From: Beaufortia kweichowensis
Lineage: Eukaryota > Chordata > Actinopteri > Cypriniformes > Gastromyzontidae
Assembly: GCA_019155185.1 (NCBI GenBank)
Contig: CM032805.1
Coordinates: 13,197,942-13,261,941 of the forward strand
Reading direction: 5' to 3'
DNA: 64,000 nt
Of this stretch, positions 1 to 11,399 are shown in pieces. Made by a program: the position numbers and the translations under genes. Within the stretch, counting starts at the first letter, position 1. The number at the start of each line of letters is the position of its first letter. The notes under the pieces were generated by a model. That model saw only the letters and a program-made list of their open reading frames with translations, did not search any database and was not told the DNA's origin.

Positions 1-850
1 AAGGTCGCTGGCCTCATTTGTGCATATTTGGTACTGTATGATTTTTGAATCTTAATGAGGAAAGTATTTTTTCTGGAGATTGTTTAGTGAATGGTATAAA
101 CGCTGGGGAAACGTACTGTATGCTTATGCAAATTTAGGCAGGTTGGGGTGACAGTCAGATTGACTGAGGATTTAATCAGTCCTAAAAAATGTATTTATAT
201 TTTTTAATATTAAAATCTTACCACTGTAAGTTTGTGATTAGTCGTTAACTGTAAATAAAGAATAAGCTTTTATAACCTTACCATAATATGCTAAACCACT
301 GTTATGAATATTAAATTAACAAGAAGTGAAATAGTAACATATTGACGCTTGAGAAAATATTCAATTAGCCCCTCTGTATTATATATTCTTGCATACGAGA
401 GGCACGTTAAATTAAGATTCATTTAAAATTCACACTTGCAGTGTGATCACAGATCAGAGTCTTGTTTTAATTTTCTTACTCTTGGATACTTCACTGGAGA
501 GTTGATTTTCTCAGCGTTTGGTCTCTCCAGTCCCTTTAAACAGTCACGTTCAGTCGGCGCAAACCTTCATCATATCATATTCTCACCTCTCAGGGCTGCA
601 CAAAAGTTTGCAATTCAATGTTTGGGGGGAATGCATTTGATAAGTTGGAGCGTTTGAGGCTGGTCATATGAGTTTCAATATCTTGTGTCTTTATTATTCA
701 GTATAGACAGCCTGTATTTCATATCTTGTTTTTTCCAGCCTGTTTATATGCTCTTTTGCTTACACACAAATATTTCTGAGAGGGTGTAATCAGTCTTACT
801 TTAGCATAGATCTTTGAGTGGAACTATTGAAGCTTCTGGTAAATTTGATC
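1..850. other. AT-rich non-coding stretch
   Basis: No gene or known repeat is recognised. A POU-type octamer ATGCAAAT lies at 126-133. A 73-codon open frame at 436-657 has no family resemblance and no splice or promoter context, so it is treated as chance. The right edge runs into the pyrimidine tract of the candidate exon that follows. Confidence 0.5.
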
Positions 851-870
851 TTTGCTTTGCTCCCTTGCAG

Positions 871-910
871 AAGCAAGCAAACATGGCACACTTTTATGAC
901 ATCAGCAGAA
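871..910 (+). other. candidate 40-nt micro-exon
   Basis: A pyrimidine-rich acceptor (CTTTGCTCCCTTGCAG, ending at 870) and a donor GTATGT starting at 911 bracket 40 nt. One frame is open throughout and reads KQANMAHFYDISR. The other + frame starting one base later contains a stop. No protein family is recognised. Splice-like sites are common by chance, so an exon of a non-coding transcript or nothing at all are equally possible. Confidence 0.2.
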
Positions 911-1285
911 GTATGTTAATCTTTCTTTGTGAATTATAACAAGTCGTTTCTTCATTTTGCAAGAGAAGGTGTCTGGCGCATCAGAGTGATGCATGGTTTA
1001 CCCATGTAAATCTGATCTTCCTCGCCGGGGCGAGATGACTGATCTCCAGTGCGTTCCTGAGAAACAACAGCAGCTCATTAGAAATGCGTTAAGCACACGG
1101 ATGTAGACTTTCTCTGCAGAAGACAGACAGGACCTCGACAAAGCAGACGCTGTCGACTTTTAGAAAATCAGTGCTCTTAAAACACACTTTTCACACGCTC
1201 ACTAGTTTAATTTGTCTAATAGCGATGTCTAATAATGTATGAACATAAAACACAGAATGACAGAATTCTGTCATTTTTTCTGAAT
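911..1285. promoter_or_regulatory. candidate regulatory block (inferred)
   Basis: GC-richer, repeat-free sequence around 960-1160 includes a perfect inverted repeat CTCGCCGGGGCGAG at 1021-1034. The last part is AT-rich and ends in a T homopolymer near 1290-1305, followed by an octamer ATTTGCAT at 1312-1319. A regulatory role is inferred from texture only. Confidence 0.25.
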
Positions 1286-1377
1286 TGTATTTTTTTTTTT
1301 TTTTAAATTGCATTTGCATAACATGTTAAATGATGTATTGTGTTTGATAATATTCTGTAGTTGATGGGGATATATAA

Positions 1378-1494
1378 CATTTACATTATGTTTATGCATT
1401 TGGCAGACCCTTTTATTCAAAGTAACTTTCATTTTTATCAGTATGTGTGTTCTGTGGGATTGAGCTTGTGATCTTTGTGTCAATTGAGCCATAT
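1378..1494 (-). mobile_element. tRNA-derived SINE, degenerate
   Basis: Read on the + strand, this begins with the SINE tail module (TTATGCATTTGGCAGAC, then TTTTATTCAAAGTAACTT), continues through TTTTTATCAGTATGTGTGTTC, and ends in the reverse complement of a B-box-like promoter (GGGATTGAGCTTGTGATC). That order means insertion on the minus strand. The same tail and head modules recur elsewhere in the window. Divergence is high, so it is an old, inactive copy. Confidence 0.7.
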
Positions 1495-1924
1495 CCTATT
1501 TGAAATGTAGCAAAATAAAAGACATGATGAAAAGGAGTTTTAATGTGACCTTTACATAACAAAACTGAAAACCTTCAGTGTAAATAAGAATCTCTTTTTG
1601 AAATGTAAAAGTGTAAAAATGTAAAAGAAACACTATTTAATGTGTGCACATCAAGATTCACAGTGTCTTAAAATATTTATGCAGAATCTCAAAATGGCCA
1701 TTCAAATCAAGATCCATGTTTCCAAAATCCTCACCTGTCTTTAAAAATTGTTGAGAAAATAAATAAATAATTGGCTGGGTTTAAGCTTGTATAGACTGCA
1801 GGTATGAAACGTCTCTGTTAGAAGCACAAAGCAAAGTTTTCCCAAGCTCTCCAGGCAGCCCATATTCAGAAGGGAACCATACTTCTCTAAGTGACACCTC
1901 ATGCTATCAGAAATGGCTTTGGCA
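1495..1924. other. AT-rich spacer
   Basis: Simple AT-rich sequence with short A/T runs. No gene, clear repeat or notable motif was found. From about 1800 the sequence becomes less AT-rich and merges into the next block. Confidence 0.5.
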
Positions 1925-2480
1925 CATTAGAGCGCTTGATATACAGTGGCATCCCGCAATCTATGGCATGTTTCAGTGGAGATGGGAAGGAATGGAAGTG
2001 GGGGTGAGCTTTGTCCCGAGGGAGGCACCACTTCCCCTTGTTTATGGGGCATCCTAATTGGGACACTGTTGTCAGACACCCTGATGTGACTTCTGAGGCG
2101 CCGTTTCCCCGAGAAGTGTGTTTGTGTGTTTGCGTACGTGTTCAAACTCTGCTGCCTGCCCCGTGGCTTCCTCTGCTGTTTCCTGCCTGAGCGGCCCTGC
2201 CTGTCTGGGCTGGCTCGAACCCTGCACCCCCTTCCCCCAAAAACCATCTCTGACGCCGCGCGATAGTGGAGGTGCGCCCACCTGCGCTCAGCCCGGCATA
2301 AACCCGCAGGTTCGGAGCGCTGGATGGCAGGAACTTCCCGTCGCCACCCCCCTTTTCTCACCCTGCTTCCAGCTGGGGAAGAGTGGGCGAGAACAGCGCC
2401 AAACTTTACCTGCTACACCACATTCGGTATTTATAGCTCTTGTGCTACCTGCTTACCGACTGACAGCGATTCTTATCTTG
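1925..2480. promoter_or_regulatory. GC-rich block with CpG cluster
   Basis: GC content rises sharply, and about a dozen CpGs fall within 2253-2343, a region including GACGCCGCGCG and CCCGCAGGTTCGGAGCGC. A TAATTG homeodomain core lies at 2055-2060. Overlapping open frames on both strands (144 and 157 codons) run through it, as expected for a stop-poor GC-rich stretch, and none resembles a known protein. It could be a small CpG island, an alternative promoter or a conserved element; the sequence does not decide. Confidence 0.35.
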
Positions 2481-3039
2481 TTCTGGTGCCTGACACAGAT
2501 ACAGTACATACAACATCACGGCAACATGCAGAGATGCAAAAATACACAAACCTACATAAATAGGTCATATGATCCAAAGTGGAATATTTAGCATATAAAG
2601 AGTCATATTTCAATGTTTTTTAAGCTAAATTATTTGTCGTTTAAAAGGTAATATTTTGGTTTACTTTTTTATAATAGTTGTATGATAACACACTTTTATA
2701 GTTTTCACTGTAACTTTGAGAACTAGTCCCAAAAAGAAATGAAAACAACAAACAAAGACAGAAATAAACTACATTTGGCAGTGGGAAATCAAACAGCTGT
2801 GAGAATAAAGTGTACAGAGAGAAGAATAGGGGTCCACTCTGGGGTGAAAATGCACCAGTTAACATCCTGTAAACAGGGCCAACAAAGGCGAGATTTGAAT
2901 AATAGTGCAGAACAGTACATGGAGGTTACCAATTATTTTTGCATAAGCAGTTTGAGATATCTCTCTCCCGCTCTCTTACACCCCTCTCCCTCTTTGTTTA
3001 GCATTAAACATCTCTTTCTCCGCTCCTCAAACAGAAATT
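2481..3039. other. AT-rich spacer
   Basis: No recognisable repeat or gene. The open frames of 74-112 codons that cross it are unsupported. Confidence 0.4.
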
Positions 3040-3200
3040 CTTCAGCAAGGGGCAAAGCTTTGTTTTCTGCGATTTGATGGCATTGCAATCCCAGTTGCTT
3101 TAAATAATTCATCACGTGTGGATTTGCTTTAAAATAAATTAGATTGTTTTGTTTGAGAGCGGATTCAAAAATACGTCTCATCTAAATAAAGCGCCGTGAT
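3040..3200. promoter_or_regulatory. small candidate regulatory block
   Basis: Repeat-free, moderately complex sequence contains an E-box CACGTG at 3113-3118 next to a homeodomain-like TAAATAATTC. Function is inferred from motif density only. Confidence 0.2.
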
Positions 3201-4350
3201 AATTGTAAGTTTTTTGATAAAAGTTTTCTTTTTTCGAAAAGATAATTTGAGTAAATGTAAAAAATATAATATAAATTTTATAAGTTTGGCACTGGATTGC
3301 ATATATTTATATGGAAAAATAGAGCATGTTTACAATTTATAAATGATTGCAAAATTATTACATTTTCTTAAAAAAAATATTTTTTACTGATTAAATTAGC
3401 AAGGATTGTTAATCGATAGCTCATGTAGTTTTCAAGCTCATTTCCACTCTGTGACAGTGTTTAAGAGTGCAAATTGATTGTTGTTTCATAACACAAAAAT
3501 ATTACTTGAATTTACTTTTTAAAACTTTATTTACATTCAATGTCATGAATAACAATGTTGTCTGACTTTCAATGCAGGTAAAAATCTTGTATTCAAGAAA
3601 TCAGACAGGAAGTGCTAACTGATTCTGAGAACTGCGTACGAACATCTGTACACAACCACACACAACACGTCAAACCTGTCTCTGGAGTCAGAGTTCACTA
3701 CTAAAACTCTCCACCTCATTTTTGTTACTCTATTAAGCTTAATTTTGCAAGGCGTCTATTCTTTATTCATAGTGGCCTTAGAAACCACAAGGGTTTCACA
3801 TTCATGCATAGTTAACTGTTAATGCAAAATGCTTGTATCAGGCAGGCACAGATCTTTGTCTCACAAAACCTCTAAAGAATTATGTGATGGGGGCTACTTT
3901 GTGTCAAAACCTCTCTATTTAAGCACAACAGCAATTAACTCCTCACAGTCTCACACACGTCACACAGGGTAAATAAAGTCTCATTTATATAGAACCAACA
4001 TCAGTATTGAATTTTTTTTCTCCTTCGTTCACCTAATGACCAACAGCTGTTACACCTGCTACAACAACAACAAAAAAATTAATATACAGTACGTCATAAA
4101 CACAGGTTTAATAATTTGTTCAGGGGGGAAGGAAGTTTTTTCTTCTTGGTTCTTGATTATTTTACAGCAGATAGGGTTTATTTTTTAAGTACACTGTACA
4201 TTTGATTGTACTGAAATCAGATCAATAAAGAGAAAAATATTTAATATTAATATAAAATATTAATTATTGTTCTATTAACTGATAGTTTTTCTGTTTTTTA
4301 TATTTCTAATACTGAAAAAATCTTACACACATCTCTGTTGGTCCCATGAA
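3201..4350. other. AT-rich unannotated stretch
   Basis: Long AT-rich sequence with A/T homopolymers. A direct TTAATCGATAG motif sits near 3409. Nothing identifiable as gene, RNA or clear transposon was seen. Confidence 0.45.
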
Positions 4351-4354
4351 AAAA

Positions 4355-4510
4355 GAAAGATTTTGATTATTAAGCTCACCAAGTCCTCATAATGTAACAT
4401 TTTACTGTACATTTTACTGTATTGTTAAAATACTGGAAGTTTTTAAAACAGTTCTGAAGGTATGTATTTTATTTTAATGTAATTTTTGGTTGGTGTATTA
4501 TAAAAATGAA
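4355..4510 (+). repeat. probable degenerate interspersed repeat
   Basis: The stretch opens with TTAAGCTCACCAAG followed by AT-rich sequence containing duplicated TTTTACTGTA units (about 4400-4425). This resembles the start of a common cyprinid interspersed element that I know by its TTTTTAAGCTCACCAAGG start. Only the first part aligns by eye, so the assignment is weak. Confidence 0.35.
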
Positions 4511-4734
4511 ACATGAAACATTTCATAAAACAATAGATTTATTTTAAAGCAAGCTAGATTATTAATGTAACTTTAAAATTAAAACATATTTATGATACTG
4601 ATCATAGATTATTAGCTAAACATCCATGTTAAATGATAAATCAAACCTTCTAAACAATATGCTCACTGCAACATGTTTCCAAGTAAAGGCAACCAAGAAA
4701 TGAAGTAAACTGTGAAGATTATTTCAAAGACTGT
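4511..4734. other. AT-rich spacer
   Basis: AT-rich sequence with nothing identifiable. It ends where complexity rises at about 4735. Confidence 0.4.
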
Positions 4735-4985
4735 TTTGTGCTAGTTTTATTTTCATCTTGTTTTGGAGCCGTGAGAGGAAATGACAGATTGAAGGATTCG
4801 GTGGGCGTCTGCTTTTCGCTCGAGTGTCCTGTGTGTAGTTAACACATGCCCACTGTCTCTCCTCACAAAACACCAAATGCCAAACCGTTTACTGCTTAAA
4901 ACGTCCAATAACAACCTGCGAGGAATGTGTCCAAATACACTAATTTGTCATTTCCTTCCTCACAGAGGACAAGATCTGAAATACA
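4735..4985. promoter_or_regulatory. candidate regulatory block (inferred)
   Basis: A repeat-free island with several CpGs (around GGTGGGCGTCTG and TTTTCGCTCGAG, 4800-4825) sits between AT-rich flanks. No open frame of note crosses it. The abrupt change in texture is the only evidence. Confidence 0.25.
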
Positions 4986-5944
4986 CATACATAAAACTGT
5001 GTTTTAGCTACATATTTCACATTTTTCCAATTTCTGCATGACAATACAAAACAAAAGGAATACACTTTTATCAGCACACATTTACTGGTTTTATATATTT
5101 AGATTTCATTTCACTTACAGAAATTGGTAGAGTCACATTAACAAGTATGAGTAAACAAACAAACACAAACCAACCAATAGAAAACCTGTTCCCGACAACT
5201 CCCAAATAAATAAAAAATTAAACAACCATGAAGGGATGAAATCCTTCACTAACAATGGACAATTAAAATCTTATTCCTGGGTTGAGAAATTAAATTTAAT
5301 GAATGTAGATCTGCGCAACAACAGATGGTGTTCTTATACAAAATACAAAGATAGATTTCTTGTTTGAAGGCTGCCTGATCAAATGCCAGTGGTTATCAAT
5401 TAGGAACAGAGTGATGGTTAGTGAACGAGAACATAAAACACTGTTTTCCCTCTTTCCACACACACCTTTCTATCTTACGAACACACAGACACACACACAG
5501 CGTACACCACCTTCAAATCATATACAGTTTATACAGTTATCATGCCTGCGAGCATGAACGTGTGATGATACTATTCACGACAGCTTTATGTTCACATGAC
5601 ACATTTTACTGCGGGACTTTATTACACGTAAATTCTTCTTGCGTGCGCAGGAACCTGATTTCCACTTCACCTGTGTGCCACTGTTTTATCAATTGCAGAG
5701 TTACAAAAATACAAAAAATAAAACTTTCCTGAATTATATATTCCACCCATCAGATGTGCTACGCTAAAAGCGAGCTTACTAATTTGATCCATTAGCACAT
5801 TTTCATAAAGTACATGTGATGTAAATTATTCAGATTATAAAAAAGAAGGGAAAAGCAAGTGATTGAATATGTTAACAAATAAATGAGTAAATGAATGCGT
5901 GAGGAAATGACCACAGTCATATTCTTATTTACAAAATAAATTTC
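4986..5944. other. AT-rich unannotated stretch
   Basis: AT-rich with CA-rich patches near 5455-5500. Two overlapping open frames (5360-5557 and 5421-5732) owe part of their length to the ACACACAC patch and are not considered genes. Confidence 0.4.
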
Positions 5945-6130
5945 GGGCTCACAGATAGTGGAGGAGTGTGTAATATATACGGCAGACCAACTGGAGAGAG
6001 CAATTAAGAAGCTGCTCAGATTTAGTGGAAATGAAGCTAGTCGCAGAAGCCGAGGAGGTAATTGTGAGACAGTCTTGATTGTTTTGTAAAAAGAAGCTTT
6101 CCCTTTAACTTTTTAAACACTCCGCCATCT
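5945..6130. promoter_or_regulatory. candidate regulatory block (inferred)
   Basis: Complex, repeat-free sequence with a GAGCAATTAAGAAGC homeodomain-type core near 5998-6012 and several CpGs. It may form one unit with the following homeobox-motif block. Confidence 0.25.
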
Positions 6131-6259
6131 ACAGAGACTTTGTTTTAATGGAAACAAGTGAGTCTGAAAAAAAGGTCTAAGTTTTCCTCATTTATTTACT
6201 TCCCTAAATGCATTCTTAATCATATAAAAATTAAGGAAATAAGAATAATTAAAAAATGG

Positions 6260-6600
6260 AAAATTTTAGCACTTTCGGGAACGGCTAGTTCCCCGCGTCA
6301 TTCTGCTTCAAAGAAAAAAGATAAATGATGATGCCATTAAAAAGTGAACTAATTAAGGAAGGCTTCTTTTAAGAACTCATTAACTGCAACCTCATTTACA
6401 TAATGATGCATATTAATTAAGTTTTAATGAATCTGAATTTCCACCAAGCCGCTTTTCTTTGGCTGTGGAACAAATTGAACAAATTATTTAAAAGTGTTCT
6501 TGAGTCTACTTTTCACACCAAAGGGGAGAGAATGCAATCATTTGTAGAAAATCATATTTTTTTAGGCAGGCCCATCTGTTAATTTTTTTATGTAATCATT
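6260..6600. promoter_or_regulatory. candidate enhancer block rich in homeodomain cores
   Basis: Homeodomain-type cores are dense here: AACTAATTAAGG near 6347, ATTAATTAA at 6412-6420 and TTTAATG just after. A perfect inverted repeat GGGAAC-5 nt-GTTCCC lies at 6277-6293. No repeat or open frame is present. The combination is typical of conserved developmental enhancers, but conservation was not tested. Confidence 0.4.
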
Positions 6601-7105
6601 TACCCTTTTTTTCTAAACCTGGGAGATTCGCTCTGTTGCTGCCTGAATCATGAGGTTTGTGATCAAGAGTAAAACACAGGAAAATAAATCTAAAGAAATT
6701 CAGGGCTTCTGATAATAAATAATGATTATTTAGTGCAGGCCCGCACACAACGGTCAACAAGTAATACCCAAAAATGCATTTATTTTTTTCAGATAGAATG
6801 ATTTTCAGACTTTAATCTTTTTGCAAACTGCACAAACAACAAAAACTGGTTTGTATTACGAATTGAATAAGAATGATGAAAAACAAACACAAACATATAA
6901 TTTATATTTTTTGTAAGTTTAATGCATTATAATTAGTTACCTTAAAGATTTAGAGCTTTTGTTGTTATCTGTTGCTGTCGTGGTCTGAGAGAATGAATGT
7001 TTAGCAGTGCCAGCTGCTGCAAGTTTAGGTGTTATTGTGGTGTGTGAAGTGACTTAACACATGTGTTGCAGAAACATCAGTATCATCTCCTTCCTTTCTG
7101 CATGC
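6601..7105. other. AT-rich spacer
   Basis: Nothing identifiable except a short CTGCTGC-type patch near 7010-7020. Mixed AT-rich sequence. Confidence 0.4.
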
Positions 7106-7109
7106 ATTG

Positions 7110-7147
7110 CTCTCTCTCTCATTCTCTCTCATTCTCTCTCTCTCTGT
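7110..7147. repeat. interrupted (CT)n microsatellite
   Basis: CT dinucleotides are interrupted twice by ATT, giving three short runs. Low complexity, no other content. Confidence 0.9.
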
Positions 7148-7249
7148 CTAACACTTAATACGGCAACGCTACTAACAGAAATCTGGGAATAAACACAGCC
7201 CACGGGACTGACAGTGCACAAATTTCGGTGTTGCAGTGTTTTTTATTTT

Positions 7250-7425
7250 GTGGGAGAAAAGGGGTGGAGGGAAAAAAGAAAGAAAGAAACACAGAAGGAG
7301 AGAATGAAAATCAAATACAATTTGGTTAATGGAAGAAAGGAAAGAAAGAAATAACAGAAGTAAGAAAATAAAATGTGAGGACAGGATCAAAAATGTAAAG
7401 AAGAATGAAAAGAAAGAAAGCTGAT
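7250..7425. repeat. polypurine low-complexity tract
   Basis: About 175 bp consists mostly of A and G on the + strand, with repeated AAAGAAAGAAAG units. Strand asymmetry of this kind can form triplex DNA. The minus-strand 72-codon open frame crossing it is an artefact of the tract. Confidence 0.75.
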
Positions 7426-7439
7426 GAAAGCCAAAGGCG

Positions 7440-7730
7440 GATGCTTAATGCAAGAACTCACTTGCACCAAATGGAGCGGCGTGCGTCCCCTCCATCTCCC
7501 AGATGCTGAGCTCCGAACGCGTCTCTGAGGTTAACCTGACACAAGCGACAGCTCCCCTCCCCGTCTGCCCACCTCACGCAGCCCCCTCGCTCCCTCATCC
7601 GTTTCTGCCGCTTTAAAGGAATCACCTTTCTGTGGCGGTAGGATGCTGGGGGTTCTTCTGACAGTGAGCACCTTCCTCAGGGGAGGTCAGGAGTCAGGGA
7701 TTCAGATGAGGCAAGCTGGCGATGCAGTGT
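7440..7730. promoter_or_regulatory. GC- and CpG-rich block
   Basis: A marked GC rise contains ACGCGT at 7517-7522 and many other CpGs between 7480 and 7640. It also contains C-rich stretches (CTCCCCTCCCCG). No convincing frame crosses it. Possible CpG-island-like regulatory element. Confidence 0.35.
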
Positions 7731-7779
7731 AACTGAAAATGGAAAGCAGATGTTAGTTAATTAGGGAAAATGTGACTGA

Positions 7780-8260
7780 CAAGACTTGAGCGGCAAGGTA
7801 CACGAGCTAGCCGGCACCGAGCAGCTGTTGTTGCCGACTTCATTGTCAGTCTCGTACACAAGTCACAACATCCCCACGGCGAAACGCGGACGCAGACAAT
7901 TATCAAAATAGAATTAGGCTTGATTTAATCATACCCATCTCTCCTTTGAGTTTTTGGCCATGGTCGGGCAGCCCTGCCTGTTTTCTTCCAGTTGGTTTTC
8001 TGCGTGCGCCCGGGCTGTGGCTCCACAGAGGCTTTCGCTGAGAGGGTGGGGAGACAATAGATGGGGGAAATAAATTGCAGACAAAATAAAACATTCTTAA
8101 TGAACCACACACGGTAATCTTTCACTTCTCCGTTTAGAGTAGGAGGATGTAGCGTCGGCGCTGAAATTTCCGATGAAGCGTTTTGGAGAAGTGAGAAAGA
8201 GGGGTTGCCATATGCATCGCTCCAACTGTTGTAGAGCCATGGATGGAGAAGCAGATATTG
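7780..8260. promoter_or_regulatory. candidate regulatory block (inferred)
   Basis: Complex, repeat-free sequence with CpGs (ACGGCGAAACGCGGACGC, 7877-7894) immediately followed by AT-rich homeodomain-like motifs (ACAATTAT at 7896-7903, TTTAATCATACC). The open frames on the minus strand (66-69 codons) have no support. Confidence 0.35.
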
Positions 8261-9265
8261 TTAATATGCACTATGATTCAACTTAGAGAATACCTCAGTC
8301 ATACACTCCCTCTGCCCTTGACCTGCTGTTTGAAGAAGAGACCAGACCTAAACATAAAGCAACATGAGCGTGTGGTTACTCAGGACACCCGTGAGACTAC
8401 ATTATGACCCTAGTGTAGTTTTATTGTCCAAATATTTTACCGTACACTTACATTATTCCTCAAACGTATTGCTTTTATACCACCTTCAGGATTTGAACTA
8501 TTCACTTAAAGACAGGAAAATGGTTGGCCAAGTTCCCATGGACGGCCATGTGTCTGAAAGTATATTGAGAGTTTAGACGATCATGAAAAAAATGTGTGAT
8601 AATGGTGTATGTGAATTTGCTTGCATTTTTTTACAGTGTTGCTAATAACTGTTTGCATATTCTCCTATTGATTTCCTTTTATTTTCATTCCCTGTGATCT
8701 TGGTTTCCCAGTGCACTAAACTCAGGCGATAATACATTCGGTCGCAACCACAAATCAATGCTACAACAGAAGTTGGATTTATTTTCTTCATTCTTCGTTT
8801 AGGTTCTTTAACTTTGGCGCATAATTCAGAGTAAAGCACTTCCAAACTGTTTATCTAATTTCAAAGAAGCATCTTTGTTTTGCAGTCTCCTATTAATACT
8901 GTATCTTCACTCCGAGCTGGATAATAGCGTGTTGTTTATTACCACCTCTGTAATTTTGACAGTGCTGTTAGTGTAAGCACACACTCAACAGAGCCAAGCA
9001 TTACTCTAAACTGCCATCTCTGTGCCTAAATCTGGGCATGTTACATGAATTTCTGGTCAGCAGTATTAGCCTGTGAAATTGATGAATTGCTAGACATTAG
9101 CCCCATTCAAACAACAGATGTTAATTCACTTCAGATGTGAATTATCTGATCATTTATGTCAGGAAGCATAATATGAATGACACAGATTATGTGAAATTCG
9201 GCTCTTCCCCTGGTACACAGAATGTCCTTTTTCTCCTCAGGTACAGGGCCTCTGTGTTAAGGAGA
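8261..9265. other. mixed non-coding stretch
   Basis: Largely unremarkable sequence. The part around 8870-9060 is more complex and might be regulatory. Open frames of 67-70 codons here match nothing known. Confidence 0.35.
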
Positions 9266-9269
9266 CAAA

Positions 9270-9410
9270 CTCCAGAATGTTTCATTAGCCAGGCGTGTCT
9301 CTAAACATCTCATTAGAACCACGACACGGCCGCCTTGGGCTCTACTATGGAGAGCGATTGCTTTGCTCTTTGATGATAAATTATTAGGTATCCTGGCTCT
9401 GGATTCATAC
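9270..9410. promoter_or_regulatory. candidate regulatory block (inferred)
   Basis: Two CATTAG cores (9283-9288 and 9311-9316) and an AAATTATTA core (9378-9386) lie within 105 bp, together with a CpG-containing CGACACGGCCGCC stretch. No repeats. Confidence 0.3.
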
Positions 9411-9522
9411 ACATATGTTGTGTTATTTGGTGTCATTAAGCAAGGACACCCAAACAATCATGATGGACTCGATTCTAAAGGTTGCATACAAATGCAATTT
9501 GATGATAAATTTAGACTGTAGA

Positions 9523-9991
9523 TACAGTAGGACTCAAAGGTCTGGGACCATGACAAATATCAGAGTTTATAAATCTAATTTAAACTTAAGCAAGTTGTAT
9601 AGAAAAGATTTCATATTAGAACATTTTATAACTTAAAAACTATAAGAATTATTTACGATTCTGCACTATTTCTAAGAAAGTCTTATAAGTCTAAGGCTTT
9701 ACACCCAATCTCATTAATAAGACAACTTGTCAAATAAAACTTTTGAGAAATTTTGGAGCATTCTTCAACCATTTGCTGTTAAGTTCATAGAAGTTGAGTG
9801 CACATTGTCACTAAAGGAAGACGTACCACATTCTAATGAACTAAAAAAATACAATTTCAATTATTCAATTATATCAATGATTATATTCCATTAATATACA
9901 AAATACAATGTGTAACAATTTGTATTTAATTGGAAAAATGCAAAACAGAACCAATTCACAAGTGGACTAAAGAGTTTTGGATCCAACTGTA
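9523..9991. mobile_element. non-autonomous Tc1/mariner-like element, degenerate
   Basis: The left end TACAGTAGGACTCAAAGG and right end TTTTGGATCCAACTGTA are imperfect inverted repeats resembling fish Tc1/mariner ends (CAGT...CTCAAAAGT...GGGACC type), with TA at both outer edges as expected for a TA target duplication. The interior is about 470 bp, AT-rich, with no transposase frame. It is therefore a MITE-like or internally deleted copy. Confidence 0.55.
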
Positions 9992-10599
9992 TATAGTTAG
10001 TTCTTTGCCCCAGATTTAGAATAAGCTAAAAAGAACTCGGTGTTCAGTGAACTAAGAGCACCACGCTGGTAAGAATGTGTTGCTAATCACCTCACTCTTT
10101 GTTATTTCTGCGGTTGAATCCTTTTCAGCTCAGCTGATTTGATCAAGGCATCGCCGCTTGCACATTTCCAGACTTTGAGCAGTTTCTCTTTGCCCCCCTC
10201 TAGAGAAAAAGCATTTACTCTGAATCCAAAAGAAAATATGGTGTTAGAACCTCCCCTTCCTTCAACGCAGTCTCGCGGGAGCAGAGAAAAGGTATCAAAA
10301 CAAAGAAAATCAAAATTTTCAGACTGGATAATAACCTGGATTACAAAGACTGTGCAGCCCGAAGAGCAAGTAATTGGGTCAAGAGTACTTCATGTGAAAA
10401 TATAAAATGAGATAAAAACCAAATAAGATTAGAAATCTGAAAGCTTGCTCTTGTTAACTTTGCTGAAGATTGGCAGGTTTTCTTAACCCATCCCTCTGCA
10501 GTTTTCAGTTCATACCCACAATGCAATAGTATAATATAATGGCGGTACAAGATACATTCATTGATAGAAAAGTATATAGGTTTCAGCCATAGCGTCAGT
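9992..10599. other. mixed non-coding stretch
   Basis: Contains an 88-codon frame (10139-10405) with no recognisable family. A CAGCTGATTTGATCAAGG stretch near 10130 looks regulatory. Otherwise unassigned. Confidence 0.3.
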
Positions 10600-11160
10600 C
10601 CATCCCGCTTATCTCTGATGTTTCATCAGCTATGTCCCACAGACCACCGAGCATCCACACGCTGTGGCCAGAACCTAATCCTTTCCCATCCACTACATCC
10701 ACGGGCAGCCTCAGGGCCAATCTAAGCCTCTTTGGCAGGCCTGGATCCCAGAATTCTTTAAATAGAAATAATTGTGTCCGACAATTGCGACGCGCTTTGC
10801 TAATGCATGTGACAGAACTTTTTTCTCCTTCTGACGCCCACGAGCTTGGCTAGCGATACTTGTAGAATATGCTAAGCTATGAAATTTCAGTCCTGATTAA
10901 CAAGTGCCACGAGTGGTTTGGAGTGCCCGCGCTGGACGCTAATGGCTCCATTCAGCGGTTGTGTGACCACGCTGGAAACCGTGAGACCTAATGTCTTGAC
11001 ATTATTCCACTTGACCACTCTCGAGGAGAACGATGATGACCTTAATTGTGATAATTTAGCCTGGCCGCTTAAACAAATCTGTCCTGAATCTCTCATATTA
11101 TACAATCTGTTATCTTTGCTCATTAGAAAGCATGAGTTTTATGATAATTGACGGACTTTT
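10600..11160. promoter_or_regulatory. large candidate enhancer block
   Basis: One of the most gene-like textures in the window, but without a coherent frame. It has frequent CpGs (GACGCGC near 10790, GCCCGCGCTGGACG near 10926) interleaved with homeodomain cores (CTAATGCATG, GATTAACAAG, CTTAATTGTG, TGATAATTTAG). The opposing open frames at 10887-11123 and 10918-11151 reflect stop depletion. Inferred cis-regulatory block. Confidence 0.4.
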
Positions 11161-11399
11161 ATTAAATCTCATCATCTTATACGGCTGTGTATGCTTTCAG
11201 CCAGTTATACTTAATGTAATATTTAATATAATATAGCTTCATTACCAGCATAATGTGTTATTTTACTATTAGATAAACTAAGTAAACAACTAAGTACAAA
11301 GATAAAAAGGGATGAGTGGATTGATTCTGCCCATTTTTACAGGTTTCAATAATTGTTAAAGTTGCCTTAAGTTTTTACTTTTTCCCTGACTATTTTCTT
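11161..11399. other. AT-rich spacer
   Basis: Contains a TAATATTTAATATAATATAG low-complexity patch near 11217-11236. Nothing else is seen. Confidence 0.45.

Noticed and set aside
2118..2591. 157-codon + frame through the CpG cluster
   Set aside because: A 144-codon minus frame overlaps it; both reflect GC-rich stop depletion and neither resembles a known protein.
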